From Chitinophagales bacterium (GTDB taxonomy: Bacteria; Bacteroidota; Bacteroidia; Chitinophagales; Chitinophagaceae), in contig JAATFV010000116.1 in assembly GCA_015655015.1 (NCBI GenBank), forward strand, positions 248,001 through 312,000: DNA of 64,000 nt, read 5' to 3'. This document shows positions 24,141 to 33,166 of the stretch, piece by piece. The translations under genes and the position numbers were made by a program. The stretch's first letter is position 1, and each line of letters begins with the position of its first letter. Below the pieces are notes generated by a model. The model was not told the DNA's origin. It saw nothing but the letters and a program-made list of their open reading frames with translations, and did not search any database.

Positions 24141-26033
24141 TCAACGCGCCAACGCCCGGATCGGATCAAAGATCTCCGGTATCCAGACACGGTAACGGTC
24201 TTCAGCACTCCATTGGTTTCCCGCCGAGGAAAAATCAACGAACGGCACTTCTACCTCTTTTGTACTTTCACCGGGCCCATACCTGAACTTCACGAGATAA
24301 GCCATCCAGGCATCCTTTAATTTTACATCTTTCATTTCCACAATCCCCTTGACTTCCGTAATAGAGGCAATTTCTGCATCCACCGGCACTTCGCTGAAAC
24401 GGCTGTCCCGGGCAAGCACGATCGGCCCCCGGACAAATGCCCGATACGTTTGTATTCCGTTATGCCGGATCAGGATCCTTCCTTTCATATCCAGGCTCAG
24501 GAGAATTTCATCACCCGGCTTCCATACCCTTTTTAGTTCGAGATACCCTTTGTCAGAAGGAGCAGTGCTGATAACCTCCCCGTTTACCGTCACTTTGTAA
24601 TCGCTGCTCCACGACGGAATGCGAAGTAACATAGAGAAGGACTTATTTTCTTTACATCCGGTCCTTATTTTTATGGCTCCGTTTTTAGGATATTCCGATT
24701 CAATGGTCACCCCCAGTTCCGTACCATCCGGCAGGAGGACTTTCGCCTTTCCGGCATTATAAAGGTTGATATAAACCTGGTCCTTATTCGTCATGACTCC
24801 GACATCCGGGAGCAGGACGAGTCCCCGCGGACCATTGGCCATACAGCAGTTGAGCTTCATGCCGCACTGAAAACCATCCAGGCTCCTGAATCCCTGTAAT
24901 GCGCTGTATTTGCTGAAGACGCCATCCGGTGTCATGGAGCCCAGCAGGTCATTATAGGCTGTTTTCTCTATTTCCTCTACGAATTTCGATTCCCCCGTGA
25001 GCCGGTAGAGCTCATAACATAATTTCATCCAGGTAATGGTGACACATGTTTCCATGCCATGGGCCGCAGGATAGATCTGCTGGCTGTTGCCATGGTACCA
25101 GCATTCCATGGAGGCGCCGGAACCTACGATATTGATCTCCTCTTCCTGGATATTTTTAACCGCTGCGTACACCGCATCAAGGTATTGCTGAGTACCGGTA
25201 TGCTGGTACAATTTCAAAAGCCCATCGTAACAGGACATCATTTCATAGGCTTTCTGCCCGTTCTCCCATGTCCACCAATTCTCTTTAACAGGGAATCTTT
25301 CGGCGACAGGAATTCCTGCCAGCGCCTTGCTGATCAGCTGTGGCCCATCCGGAGTCTCCCATTGCCCAACGATATATTGTGCAAATTTCAGGTAGGATGT
25401 TTTCCCGGTGCGTTCATAGAGCAACATAATGGGCTCTAATACTGAACAGCTGTTCATCCCCCTGAAGACACCGGTAAGGACAATATTTGCTTTGCCCGGG
25501 CCGACTTCGGTCATTAGCTGGTCGGCCAGTCTTGCAGCCGCGTCGAGGACTTTGGCGTCGCCGGAGAGGTCATAAAAATACAGGAGGCCCAGCATGGTAT
25601 ATTTCCGTCCCCAGACGTCCCATGCCTTGAGATGATACCCCGGAGCATAGTTGCCGATATATCCATCGCCGGATTGGGTGGCCATAATCCCGTAGACAGA
25701 ACTTTTCATGCTGTCATATAGCCGGGCATCGCCGGTATATTGATAGGCTTTGGCGGCGGATAACATCCATTTGCCCCAGAATTCAGTTTGCCAGAGGCGG
25801 GTCTCCTTTCGGGTCCTGAATGGAGCTACTAATTCCTCCGGATCCTGCGCTTCAATGCTGTTCTTTATTATCAGATCGATGCGATTGCCGAGATGGTCGC
25901 CGTATACCATCGGGGAAGATGGAGTCCGGACGAAGTCGACTTTTTTGGAGACTTTGTTATATTTTTCCGAGGAAACCTGGGCGGTCGTGTAGAGCACCGG
26001 GAGGAGGAAGCAAGCAATAGATAAAAATTTCAT
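24141..26033 (-). CDS. GH127-type beta-L-arabinofuranosidase-like glycosidase (DUF1680), secreted
   Basis: This 630-residue protein has a signal peptide (cleavage near YTTAQ) and an (alpha/alpha)6-barrel of the DUF1680/GH127 family. Seen features include GDGYIGNYAPGYHLKAWDVWGRKYTMLGLL, the HGMETCVTITWMKL stretch with the Glu-Cys pair, and NCCMANGPRGLVLLP with the paired cysteines that bind zinc in the family. The C-terminus is beta-rich (MLLRIPSW). The family removes beta-L-arabinofuranose from plant glycoproteins or pectins using a cysteine nucleophile. The protein should act in the periplasm. It has the same strand as the upstream serine hydrolase. Confidence 0.88.
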   Translation of the reverse strand: MKFLSIACFLLPVLYTTAQVSSEKYNKVSKKVDFVRTPSSPMVYGDHLGNRIDLIIKNSIEAQDPEELVAPFRTRKETRLWQTEFWGKWMLSAAKAYQYTGDARLYDSMKSSVYGIMATQSGDGYIGNYAPGYHLKAWDVWGRKYTMLGLLYFYDLSGDAKVLDAAARLADQLMTEVGPGKANIVLTGVFRGMNSCSVLEPIMLLYERTGKTSYLKFAQYIVGQWETPDGPQLISKALAGIPVAERFPVKENWWTWENGQKAYEMMSCYDGLLKLYQHTGTQQYLDAVYAAVKNIQEEEINIVGSGASMECWYHGNSQQIYPAAHGMETCVTITWMKLCYELYRLTGESKFVEEIEKTAYNDLLGSMTPDGVFSKYSALQGFRSLDGFQCGMKLNCCMANGPRGLVLLPDVGVMTNKDQVYINLYNAGKAKVLLPDGTELGVTIESEYPKNGAIKIRTGCKENKSFSMLLRIPSWSSDYKVTVNGEVISTAPSDKGYLELKRVWKPGDEILLSLDMKGRILIRHNGIQTYRAFVRGPIVLARDSRFSEVPVDAEIASITEVKGIVEMKDVKLKDAWMAYLVKFRYGPGESTKEVEVPFVDFSSAGNQWSAEDRYRVWIPEIFDPIRALAR

Positions 26034-26110
26034 TGATAAAAGCTATTTTAAAAAGTTCAATCCTGCGGGTTGATTAAGTGTCGGCTTTGCATGAAAAGAA
26101 TTTGAAAACA

Positions 26111-27421
26111 TCATTTGGTGATGGCGCCGTAAATAATAGCTTTAAATTTATTAAATAATTCGCCCCCGTAAGGAGAAAAATGCTGTGTCCAGATCTGGGC
26201 CACGATGCCGGTCTTAGGATCCACCCAATAGGTAGAATTCCAATAGCCCCCGCCAAAATAGGTGCCGGCGTTCCAACCGGATTCAGCACTGCCTTTTTCG
26301 GTCACTACCTGGAAGACAAAGCCTTCCCTGTTAACAGCTGACCAGGGAAACTCCAGATCGCCAATCTGGTTCATCGTCATCAGCCGGACACTGGACGGGC
26401 TCAGAAGTCGGTGGCCGTTGAGCTCGCCGCCGTTCGCCAGCATCTGCAGGAATAAGACATAGTCATAGGCCGTTGAGCTCAGGCCGGCTCCGCCGGAATA
26501 ATAAGTGCCATTCTTCGTGAAAGGATAGATCGTATTCACTCCCCCCGTGGTATCCATCGCGTCATTTTCAACCGTGTGGCCTTTTGCGTCGGTGACATAG
26601 GCTTTTGAAAGACGGCCCTGTTTATCCGCAGGAATATAAAAGTAAGTATCCTTCATGCCCAGCGGGTCGAAGATCCGTTGCTGAAAGAACTCTTTTAGCG
26701 ATTTCCCGGAAACGACTTCTACCAGGTAACCCAGTACATCGGTATTTAGTCCGTAGGTGAATGCGGCGCCCGGCTCGTGCATCAGCGGCAGCTTAGCAAG
26801 TATTTTCATCTTATCGGCGAGCTGGATATGTCTTGCTTCAAAACCGATCGGAACGCCGGCTTTGGTATAAATGGCCTTTGCTTCTTTGGTGCCGATTGAG
26901 GTGTACGAAATGCCGGAGGTATGATTGAGCAGCTGCCGGACAGTGATCTCGCTTTTAGCGGGCCCGGTCTCATAAGAAGAGTCCTTTTCGTTAAAGGATT
27001 TCAGCACGACAGGGTGACTGAATTCCGGGATATATTTCGAAATGGGATCGTCCAGCAATAACCGCCCTTCCTCATAGAGCATCATGATGGCCGTTACCGT
27101 TATTACCTTCGTCTGTGACGCGATCCGAAAGAGATCGTCTTTTTTCAGGAGCTGGTTTCGGGCGATGTCCCGATAGCCTGCCGCGTTATAATATACAATT
27201 TGTCCATGCCGTAAAACAATAGCCGACACACCTGCCACCTCGTGACCGTTACCGGTAAGATGTTGGAACAGGGAATCGATATTGGATAACCGGGAGGAAG
27301 ACATGTCCTGACTTTCAGGAGTTACCTGTTTGAGCTGGGCGGAAGCTGTCGGAAGCATTGCGAAATCGGCAAGATTGGTTATCAGCAAAAAAAAGGCAAG
27401 CCGGGTCATCGATATTTTCAT
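26111..27421 (-). CDS. Serine hydrolase, class C beta-lactamase-like, exported
   Basis: This 436-residue protein has an N-terminal signal peptide (ending TASAQ) and a beta-lactamase/D-alanyl-D-alanine carboxypeptidase-like fold. The nucleophile motif SxxK is visible as SQTK in FRIASQTKVI, followed by LLNHTSGISYTS, FTYGLNTDVLGYLVE and the late GGAGLSSTAYD region. Members act as esterases or peptidases more often than as true beta-lactamases. It precedes the GH127 gene on the same strand by 77 bp, so the two may be co-transcribed. The substrate is unknown. Confidence 0.9.
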   Translation of the reverse strand: MKISMTRLAFFLLITNLADFAMLPTASAQLKQVTPESQDMSSSRLSNIDSLFQHLTGNGHEVAGVSAIVLRHGQIVYYNAAGYRDIARNQLLKKDDLFRIASQTKVITVTAIMMLYEEGRLLLDDPISKYIPEFSHPVVLKSFNEKDSSYETGPAKSEITVRQLLNHTSGISYTSIGTKEAKAIYTKAGVPIGFEARHIQLADKMKILAKLPLMHEPGAAFTYGLNTDVLGYLVEVVSGKSLKEFFQQRIFDPLGMKDTYFYIPADKQGRLSKAYVTDAKGHTVENDAMDTTGGVNTIYPFTKNGTYYSGGAGLSSTAYDYVLFLQMLANGGELNGHRLLSPSSVRLMTMNQIGDLEFPWSAVNREGFVFQVVTEKGSAESGWNAGTYFGGGYWNSTYWVDPKTGIVAQIWTQHFSPYGGELFNKFKAIIYGAITK

Positions 27422-27790
27422 TAGCTGTATTTATTTATTCCATATTTATTCCAGTTATCTGCCATTCCTATTATCTGTTTATCTGTTATTCCAATTATCT
27501 GTTCTGAAAGCTGATACAGCTGTGAGGAGGCTGATCGCCCCAATCAATTTATATGTTTTCTGCATATGTTCAAGGAACGCAAGGCCTTCTTTCTCAACAA
27601 CTCACTCATTTCCAATAAATTGAACCCGATCGGACAGGGCAGTATCCTTAAACCAACAAAGTAATAAATATTATTTTTATTGGTGGAAAAAAATTGCGGC
27701 TAACGTGATAGACAGGGAAAAAGGGGTTAAATTGTTACGGATAGACCTGCTGAACATGCGCAGCGGTTTTCACCCGCAAATTTTAAAATT
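27422..27790. other. Divergent gap between serine hydrolase and thioredoxin genes
   Basis: No gene is seen in this 369 bp. It holds the TTATCTG/ATTCC repeat listed separately and an AT-rich stretch around 27660-27700. No clear TAnnTTTG motif was found. Confidence 0.5.
27431..27506. repeat. Degenerate TTATCTGNNATTCC repeats
   Basis: Units of about 16 bp recur from TTTATTCC pairs at 27431-27451 through TTATCTGCCATTCC (27455), TTTATCTGTTATTCC and a final TTATCTGTTC. The spacing is irregular because one unit is shortened. They lie just upstream of the serine hydrolase start. Confidence 0.75.
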
Positions 27791-28366
27791 ATGAAACAAG
27801 CCCTTTTTTTAGCTGTCCTGCTTTTTAGTATAAGAATCTTAAGTATTGCCCAGGAGCCCGTCCCCACTACCCGGTCAGTCATGGACCAGGCCTTCGCACA
27901 GGCAGGGAAAACCAACAAAAAAGTACTGCTCATATTTCACGCCAGCTGGTGTGGCTGGTGTAAAAAGATGGAAGCGTCTCTCAATGATGCAGAATGTAAA
28001 AAGATGTTTGATGACAATTATGTGATCACCTACCTGGACGTATTGGAATCTAAAGGGAAAGAGAACCTGGAAAACCCCGGATCGATGGATCAGCTAAAGT
28101 TATACCATGGAGAAAAGGCGGGTCTGCCATTCTGGGTCATCCTGGATGCCAAAGGCAAGCTCCTTGCTGATTCGCAAATACGGCCCGCCGGTGCAGGATT
28201 GGATACTCCGGGTGAAAATACCGGGTGCCCGTCAGCACAAAATGAAGTCGCCTATTTTGTAAAAGTGTTGAAGGCTACGTCCAGGCTTAAGGAAGCCGAC
28301 CTGTCGGTCATTGAAAAGCGGTTTTTGAAAAACCAGCCTGCCGCCACCAGCTTTAATAACCGGTAA
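27791..28366 (+). CDS. Thioredoxin-family protein, exported
   Basis: This 191-residue protein has a signal peptide (ending LSIAQ) and a thioredoxin fold. The redox motif CGWC is in LIFHASWCGWCKKMEASL near residue 54, followed by the conserved KAGLPFWVILDAKGK with the cis-Pro (LPFW). The family reduces or isomerises disulfides, or donates electrons to periplasmic partners. It starts an apparent operon on the plus strand with the M81 peptidase gene 10 bp downstream. A long insertion (PAGAGLDTPGENTGCPSAQNE) precedes the last helix. The specific partner is not known. Confidence 0.9.
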   Translation: MKQALFLAVLLFSIRILSIAQEPVPTTRSVMDQAFAQAGKTNKKVLLIFHASWCGWCKKMEASLNDAECKKMFDDNYVITYLDVLESKGKENLENPGSMDQLKLYHGEKAGLPFWVILDAKGKLLADSQIRPAGAGLDTPGENTGCPSAQNEVAYFVKVLKATSRLKEADLSVIEKRFLKNQPAATSFNNR

Positions 28367-28376
28367 TCTTATTCTT

Positions 28377-29960
28377 ATGGGTTGGCTTGCCAGATATCTG
28401 TTACTGTTACTGATCTCCTGCTGCCGGGGGATGTCTCCCCTTCTGGCAGAAGGGCTGGCAAAGCCTGTTCCCCGCATTGCCATTGCAGGCCTGTCCATAG
28501 AATCGAGCACTTTTTCGCCGGCGCTGACCGATGAAGCCGCCTTCCATGCAAAATATGGGATAGAAGTGTTCTCCCTGTACCCGTTCCTATCGGCTGATTC
28601 ATCGCTCCGGCATCGGGCCGTTTGGGTCCCGACCCTGGTAGGCCGCTCCCTGCCGGGAGGCGCCGTTACCCGCGAAGCCTATGAATCCCTGGTAAACAAG
28701 ACCCTTGATTCACTTAGCAGGAACGGCCCCTATGACGGTCTTTTTTTCGACATCCATGGAGCTATGAGCGTGGTAGGCCTGGATGACCCCGAAGGAGATT
28801 TTATAGTCAGGATCCGGAAAGTGGTCGGGAAAAGAACGATCATCTCCACTTCGATGGATCTTCATGGTAATGTCTCGTGGCGTCTGGCGGAAAACACCGA
28901 TCTGATCACCTGTTACCGGATGGCGCCGCATGAAGATGCCATGGAAACGAAACAGCGGGCTGTGGAGAACCTTATCGACAGGATCGAAAGCGGCAAGGGC
29001 AAACCTGCCTATAAAGCCTGGATCTCCATCCCTGTCCTGCTGCCTGGTGAAAAAACAAGCACGAGAATAGAACCGGCAAAGAGTGTTTATCGGGCAGTGG
29101 CGCCTGCCGCCGCACAAAAAGGGATTATCGACGCGGCGATCTGGGTCGGATATGCCTGGGCTGACGAACCGCGCAATCATGCTGTCGTGATGGTCACGGG
29201 TGATGATGAGGCGCAGGTGACCCATACTGCTCAGCAGCTGGCCCGACGTTTCTGGGATGCACGGTCCGGTTATGCATTCGTAGCTCCCACCGGCACCTTG
29301 CAGGAATCCCTTGCCAGTGCGCTGACAAGTAATAAACATCCTTTCTTTATCAGCGATTCGGGAGATAACCCAACCGCCGGGGGCGCCGGTGACGTCACCT
29401 GGACCTTACGGGAAATACTCGCCCGCCCCGAATTTAAACCGGCAAATGGACCTTCACTTATCTATGCCTCTATTCCGGGACCTGAACTGGTTAAAATGGC
29501 CTTGGCGGCAGGAGTCGGAAAACCCGTAGATGGTTATGCCGGTGCAGCTGTCGATGCCCGGTATGCCCCTCCCGTGCGGCTAACAGGAACAGTAGAATCC
29601 ATAGAGCAGGGTGACAAGGATGCGGAAGTCGAAGTAGTTGTCCGGGTAGGAAGTTTACACATCATCGTCACACAAAAACGCAAGCCTTATCACAAAGAAA
29701 TTGATTTCACCCGGCTGGGCCTTAATCCCCGTAAAACAGGCATTGTCGTTGTCAAGATCGGGTACCTGGAGCCGGAGCTGTATGCGATGAGAGCGGATTG
29801 GATCCTGGCGCTTACCCCCGGAGGAGTTGACCAGGACCTGGAACGCCTTCCCTACAAAAGAATACAACGACCGATGTTCCCTTTCGATAAGACAATGCCG
29901 GAGCCAGATCTTTCAGCCAGGATCGTTCCTTCTTCTGAGCAGTTAAAACTCCTGAACTAA
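28377..29960 (+). CDS. M81/MlrC-like metallopeptidase-family protein
   Basis: This 527-residue protein matches the M81 (microcystinase C, MlrC) family. Family blocks are IAGLSIESSTFSP at the N-terminus, GLFFDIHGAMSV, ISTSMDLHGNVS with a metal His, VGYAWADEPRN and SGDNPTAGGAGDVTWTLRE. The family holds a zinc-dependent amidase/peptidase that cleaves linear peptides, though most members have no tested substrate. It begins with a hydrophobic segment (about residues 1-22), so it may be exported. It is 10 bp after the thioredoxin gene and 2 bp before a small lipoprotein gene, in a plausible operon. Confidence 0.88.
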   Translation: MGWLARYLLLLLISCCRGMSPLLAEGLAKPVPRIAIAGLSIESSTFSPALTDEAAFHAKYGIEVFSLYPFLSADSSLRHRAVWVPTLVGRSLPGGAVTREAYESLVNKTLDSLSRNGPYDGLFFDIHGAMSVVGLDDPEGDFIVRIRKVVGKRTIISTSMDLHGNVSWRLAENTDLITCYRMAPHEDAMETKQRAVENLIDRIESGKGKPAYKAWISIPVLLPGEKTSTRIEPAKSVYRAVAPAAAQKGIIDAAIWVGYAWADEPRNHAVVMVTGDDEAQVTHTAQQLARRFWDARSGYAFVAPTGTLQESLASALTSNKHPFFISDSGDNPTAGGAGDVTWTLREILARPEFKPANGPSLIYASIPGPELVKMALAAGVGKPVDGYAGAAVDARYAPPVRLTGTVESIEQGDKDAEVEVVVRVGSLHIIVTQKRKPYHKEIDFTRLGLNPRKTGIVVVKIGYLEPELYAMRADWILALTPGGVDQDLERLPYKRIQRPMFPFDKTMPEPDLSARIVPSSEQLKLLN

Positions 29961-29962
29961 TT

Positions 29963-30454
29963 ATGCGTTATGTTCTATTTATGATGACGACATTGACATT
30001 GATCCTGCCATCCTGTCTCAGTACGGCCAGGTTATCCGACCTGCCCAAAACGGCCGACGAAATTAATTTCGACGCCTACGCCAAAGGAGTGACCCAGAAC
30101 GCCAAAGGGATCTGGACCTTTAAAACATTAAATGAATATTACCTGGAGACCTCCGTTCCAATAACACAGGAGACCCTCATTAAAATGATCCGACAGGCCC
30201 TCCTGGTGAGAAACTACAAATTAAATACCATTAATGTGGAGGCCACCCGCGTTACAGCCAGTCATGGAATGTCCGCTAACGAATGGGCTTATGTGACCGG
30301 TGTTTATTTTAAAAGGACCCCGGACAAGATGCGGGTATATATCCGGACGAAAATTACCCAGGACATTACCGGGGGAGTAAAAAATAATCTTTCAGAAAAG
30401 CTGGGAATGATCATCGGGGAATATATAAGACAAATGGCTTCGCAGAAGGCATAA
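29963..30454 (+). CDS. Small lipoprotein of unknown function
   Basis: This 163-residue protein starts with a signal peptide carrying a lipobox-like LPSC near residue 18. The mature part is alpha/beta with no known motif, including YYLETSVPITQETLIKMIRQALLVRNYKLN. It follows the M81 gene by 2 bp, so it is probably co-translated with it. Its stop codon lies in the first unit of a downstream repeat array. I do not recognise the family. Confidence 0.75.
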   Translation: MRYVLFMMTTLTLILPSCLSTARLSDLPKTADEINFDAYAKGVTQNAKGIWTFKTLNEYYLETSVPITQETLIKMIRQALLVRNYKLNTINVEATRVTASHGMSANEWAYVTGVYFKRTPDKMRVYIRTKITQDITGGVKNNLSEKLGMIIGEYIRQMASQKA

Positions 30455-30525
30455 CCAGCGGATATAACAAGAAAGCATAACCAACAGGTATAATCCCAAA
30501 AACATAACCAACAGGTATACCCTTT
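30449..30525. repeat. Three degenerate 26-27-bp repeats starting in a stop codon
   Basis: CATAACC blocks at 30450, 30476 and 30503 are followed by AGCGGATATA, AACAGGTATA and AACAGGTATA. The first copy contains the last codon and TAA stop of the upstream gene (30449-30454). Each later copy therefore repeats that gene's 3' end. Confidence 0.85.
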
Positions 30526-30554
30526 TATTAAACCCTTTCATAGAATCGTACAAA

Positions 30555-31337
30555 ATGAAAAAATCACTGTTTACCCTGCTGCTGATCTATTTATCAGCAC
30601 ATAACGTTTTCTCCCAGAAAAACAGCTCTTTAAGCCTTTCAATCGGGCCATCCCTTCCGACCGGCGAGTATGCCAACAAAGATGGGAACGATCCCAGTTC
30701 AGGCCTTGCAAAGGTTGGCGGCGTATTGGACCTGTCTTATATGCATACCATCGGACATTCCGGCCTGGGCTTTACTGCCATGCTGCGGGCAAGGGCTAAC
30801 GGGATCAGCTCATCGGCCGTCCTGGAGACATTTGAAAAGCAATACCCCGATTATCAGTGGTCAACGAAAAAAAGATCCTATAAAACAGCAGCCGTCCTGG
30901 CTGGCGCCTATTACCATTTTGCGGTAACTAAACGAATAGACCTTAAGGGGGAACTGATGCTGGGTGCAGCCGAATCCTGGTTGCCTGATTATACGATCAC
31001 AGGAGTAAGAGACACAGGGGTCAACAATATTGTTTCCGATTTCAAAATAGCAACTTCCAACAAAAGGAATGCCTGGTCATTCTCCGGGATGGTCAAAATA
31101 GGAATGGCGTATAAGCTGACCAATAAATTTTCGCTCATCGCCGGACTGGACTTCTGGTATCTGAAACCGACCTTTAAAAAGCTGACCCGGGTGGTAGCTT
31201 CTGGCGATGGACTTGGCATCCCCGGTCTCCTTTGGCTCAACAATGCCGCAGCCGTACAGGTAAACAGCTATACCGCTGATTATACCCAGAATATGAGCAG
31301 CCTCAATCTGACTTTCGGCCTGTCTATGGCCCTGTAG
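30555..31337 (+). CDS. Outer-membrane beta-barrel protein
   Basis: This 260-residue protein has a signal peptide (cleavage near HNVFSQ) and alternating amphipathic strands typical of a small beta-barrel (for example SLSLSIGPSLPTGEYAN, GFTAMLRARANGISS, KIGMAYKLTNKFSLIAGLDFW and SSLNLTFGLSMAL, whose terminal hydrophobic residue suits BAM insertion). It probably sits in the outer membrane. The gene is on the plus strand after the repeat array. No specific function can be assigned. Confidence 0.75.
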   Translation: MKKSLFTLLLIYLSAHNVFSQKNSSLSLSIGPSLPTGEYANKDGNDPSSGLAKVGGVLDLSYMHTIGHSGLGFTAMLRARANGISSSAVLETFEKQYPDYQWSTKKRSYKTAAVLAGAYYHFAVTKRIDLKGELMLGAAESWLPDYTITGVRDTGVNNIVSDFKIATSNKRNAWSFSGMVKIGMAYKLTNKFSLIAGLDFWYLKPTFKKLTRVVASGDGLGIPGLLWLNNAAAVQVNSYTADYTQNMSSLNLTFGLSMAL

Positions 31338-31611
31338 CTGCGGCTATCCATGAACAGAACACGCAATTTGCATTTCGTTAACAGCAGGAATACTATGAAA
31401 AAGTAGTACCTTCATATGCACATAGGTATATTCAGCATTTAATCTTTTTTTAATGCACCATACTTAAAATAAAAATATGAACCCGAGCATGATAGATTTA
31501 AGCACACAGGGGAACTGCGAAGCATTCATAAACACCACTGAAAAGACGAATATGCACATGAATATTGAACAGCCAGGCTCGATCCGCCCATTAAAAAAAC
31601 ATTTTGTATGG

Positions 31612-32223
31612 ATGAAACATAGTCTTGTGGGTTTATTCCTGCTCTTTTCAGCATCAATTTTCGCACAACAAACAGTGACCGAGAAGTTTCAAAAGATCGG
31701 GACTGTCCAGGAGGCACAAGCATTCATCGATGCCAATCCGGCGCTCAAACCGGCCTTGCTCAAGCTGTCTTACGGAAAAGACACCACCCTTATCGAGAAA
31801 AGGCTGTTACGGCAGAACAAAGGAGATATCTTTTCCGTCGGTTATGTCACCTATAAAGCCCTGGAGGCGACGGAGACAGTCGCTTACCGGGCAAACTATA
31901 TCTTCCTCGACGGCTCGTCATTATCACAGACCCAGATCGACAGCCTGAAAAAATTGATCATTCAAAAGGCTACCTCAGGCGCATCCTTCGATCAGCTCTC
32001 CGATCAATACACCATGGATGGCAATACCACGCATGGTGATACCGGCTGGTTTTTCGGAGAAGAAATGATGCCTAAAGAATTCCAGGATGCTGTCAAGGCC
32101 CATAAAACCGGGGATGTTTTCGCGGTGGACGTATCGGAGAAGCAGTGGCATTATATCGTCAAAAAGACTTATGATGATCAGATTAAGAAGGATATGACCG
32201 TGCTGAGGGCGAATGGGAGATAA
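31612..32223 (+). CDS. Parvulin-type peptidyl-prolyl isomerase, exported
   Basis: The preferred start at 31612 gives 203 residues with a good signal peptide (MKHSLVGLFLLFSASIFAQ). The in-frame ATG at 31477 would add 45 residues that hide this signal. The parvulin domain spans about residues 75-200, with ANYIFLDGSSLSQTQIDSLK, ATSGASFDQLSDQYTMD, HGDTGWFFGEEMMPKEFQDAV and KTGDVFAVDVSEKQWHYIVK. It isomerises prolyl bonds during folding of envelope proteins. The stop codon begins a TAAGGTTAT stretch that recurs about 30 bp later. Confidence 0.85.
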   Translation: MKHSLVGLFLLFSASIFAQQTVTEKFQKIGTVQEAQAFIDANPALKPALLKLSYGKDTTLIEKRLLRQNKGDIFSVGYVTYKALEATETVAYRANYIFLDGSSLSQTQIDSLKKLIIQKATSGASFDQLSDQYTMDGNTTHGDTGWFFGEEMMPKEFQDAVKAHKTGDVFAVDVSEKQWHYIVKKTYDDQIKKDMTVLRANGR

Positions 32224-32269
32224 GGTTATGCTTTAAAAAGTAAATGGAAAGTAAGGTTATCTTCAAATT

Positions 32270-33073
32270 ATGTACAAGCTCAGCGGCCGCATTGATCTAC
32301 CGAAAAGCACCTGGATACCAGGTGTCCTGTTATCGATGCTGTCATTGGGCAGTTGCCACACTGCAAAAAAAGCAGGCCATATAAATCTTAAAGACGGGGA
32401 CGGTTTCGTCCGGATCTTTGACGGCAGGACTTTAGACAATTGGGTTGGAGATTCGACCTATTGGCGGGTGGAAGATGGTTGCCTGGTAGGCGTCGTTACG
32501 CCGCAAACCCTCCTGAAACGTAATACGTTTATCATCTGGCAGGGAGTTATGCCGGAAAATTTTGAGATCAGGGTGGACTACAAAGTTTCTGCTGAAGGCA
32601 ACAGCGGGATCAATTACCGAAGTGAAAAAATCGAAGGTATTCCCAACGCATTAAGGGGTTATCAGGCGGATCTGAATGGCGCCAATACCTATACCGGAAG
32701 CAACTATGAGGAACGTAAGCGGACAACCCTCGCTTCCCAGGGAGAGAAAACGACATTGCCGCCGATAGCAATTTCTCCGGACTCCCTTCAGACGCAGATC
32801 AGGAATAATCAATGGCAGCCAAAGATAGTGACCGGATCATTGGGAGATCCCGCTGCTCTCAAAGCAGCTATCAGGAACGATGACTGGAATCAATACAGGA
32901 TCGTAGCAATAGGCAATCACCTGCAGCATTATATCAATGGAATCCTGATGAGCGATGTTACCGATAATGACACCGTCAACAGGAAGTTTACCGGTTACCT
33001 CGGCGTACAGGTACATGTCGGTCCTCCCATGAGGATCGCTTATCGTAACTTTCGCCTGAAGGAGCTGAAATGA
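32270..33073 (+). CDS. DUF1080 lipoprotein (3-keto-glycoside hydrolase family)
   Basis: This 267-residue protein has a lipobox near residue 29 (LSLGSC) and one DUF1080 jelly-roll domain with FVRIFDGRTLDNWVGD, YWRVEDGCLVG, GNSGINYRSE and NHLQHYINGILMSDVTDNDT. Recent work assigns this family to cleavage of 3-keto-glycosides. It is anchored in the envelope. It is a close relative of the DUF1080 gene at 47578 and more distant from that at 44398. It starts the sugar-oxidation locus, 94 bp before the cytochrome lipoprotein and upstream of the GMC dehydrogenase, which could make its keto-sugar substrate. Confidence 0.85.
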   Translation: MYKLSGRIDLPKSTWIPGVLLSMLSLGSCHTAKKAGHINLKDGDGFVRIFDGRTLDNWVGDSTYWRVEDGCLVGVVTPQTLLKRNTFIIWQGVMPENFEIRVDYKVSAEGNSGINYRSEKIEGIPNALRGYQADLNGANTYTGSNYEERKRTTLASQGEKTTLPPIAISPDSLQTQIRNNQWQPKIVTGSLGDPAALKAAIRNDDWNQYRIVAIGNHLQHYINGILMSDVTDNDTVNRKFTGYLGVQVHVGPPMRIAYRNFRLKELK

Positions 33074-33166
33074 TTTTTTCTTCCCCTCCAGCTGAGTATA
33101 TAACGGCTTCGATTCACTCTTAATAGACATAGCGGCCTCCAACGGCCGTTTAAACAGCACTATTTA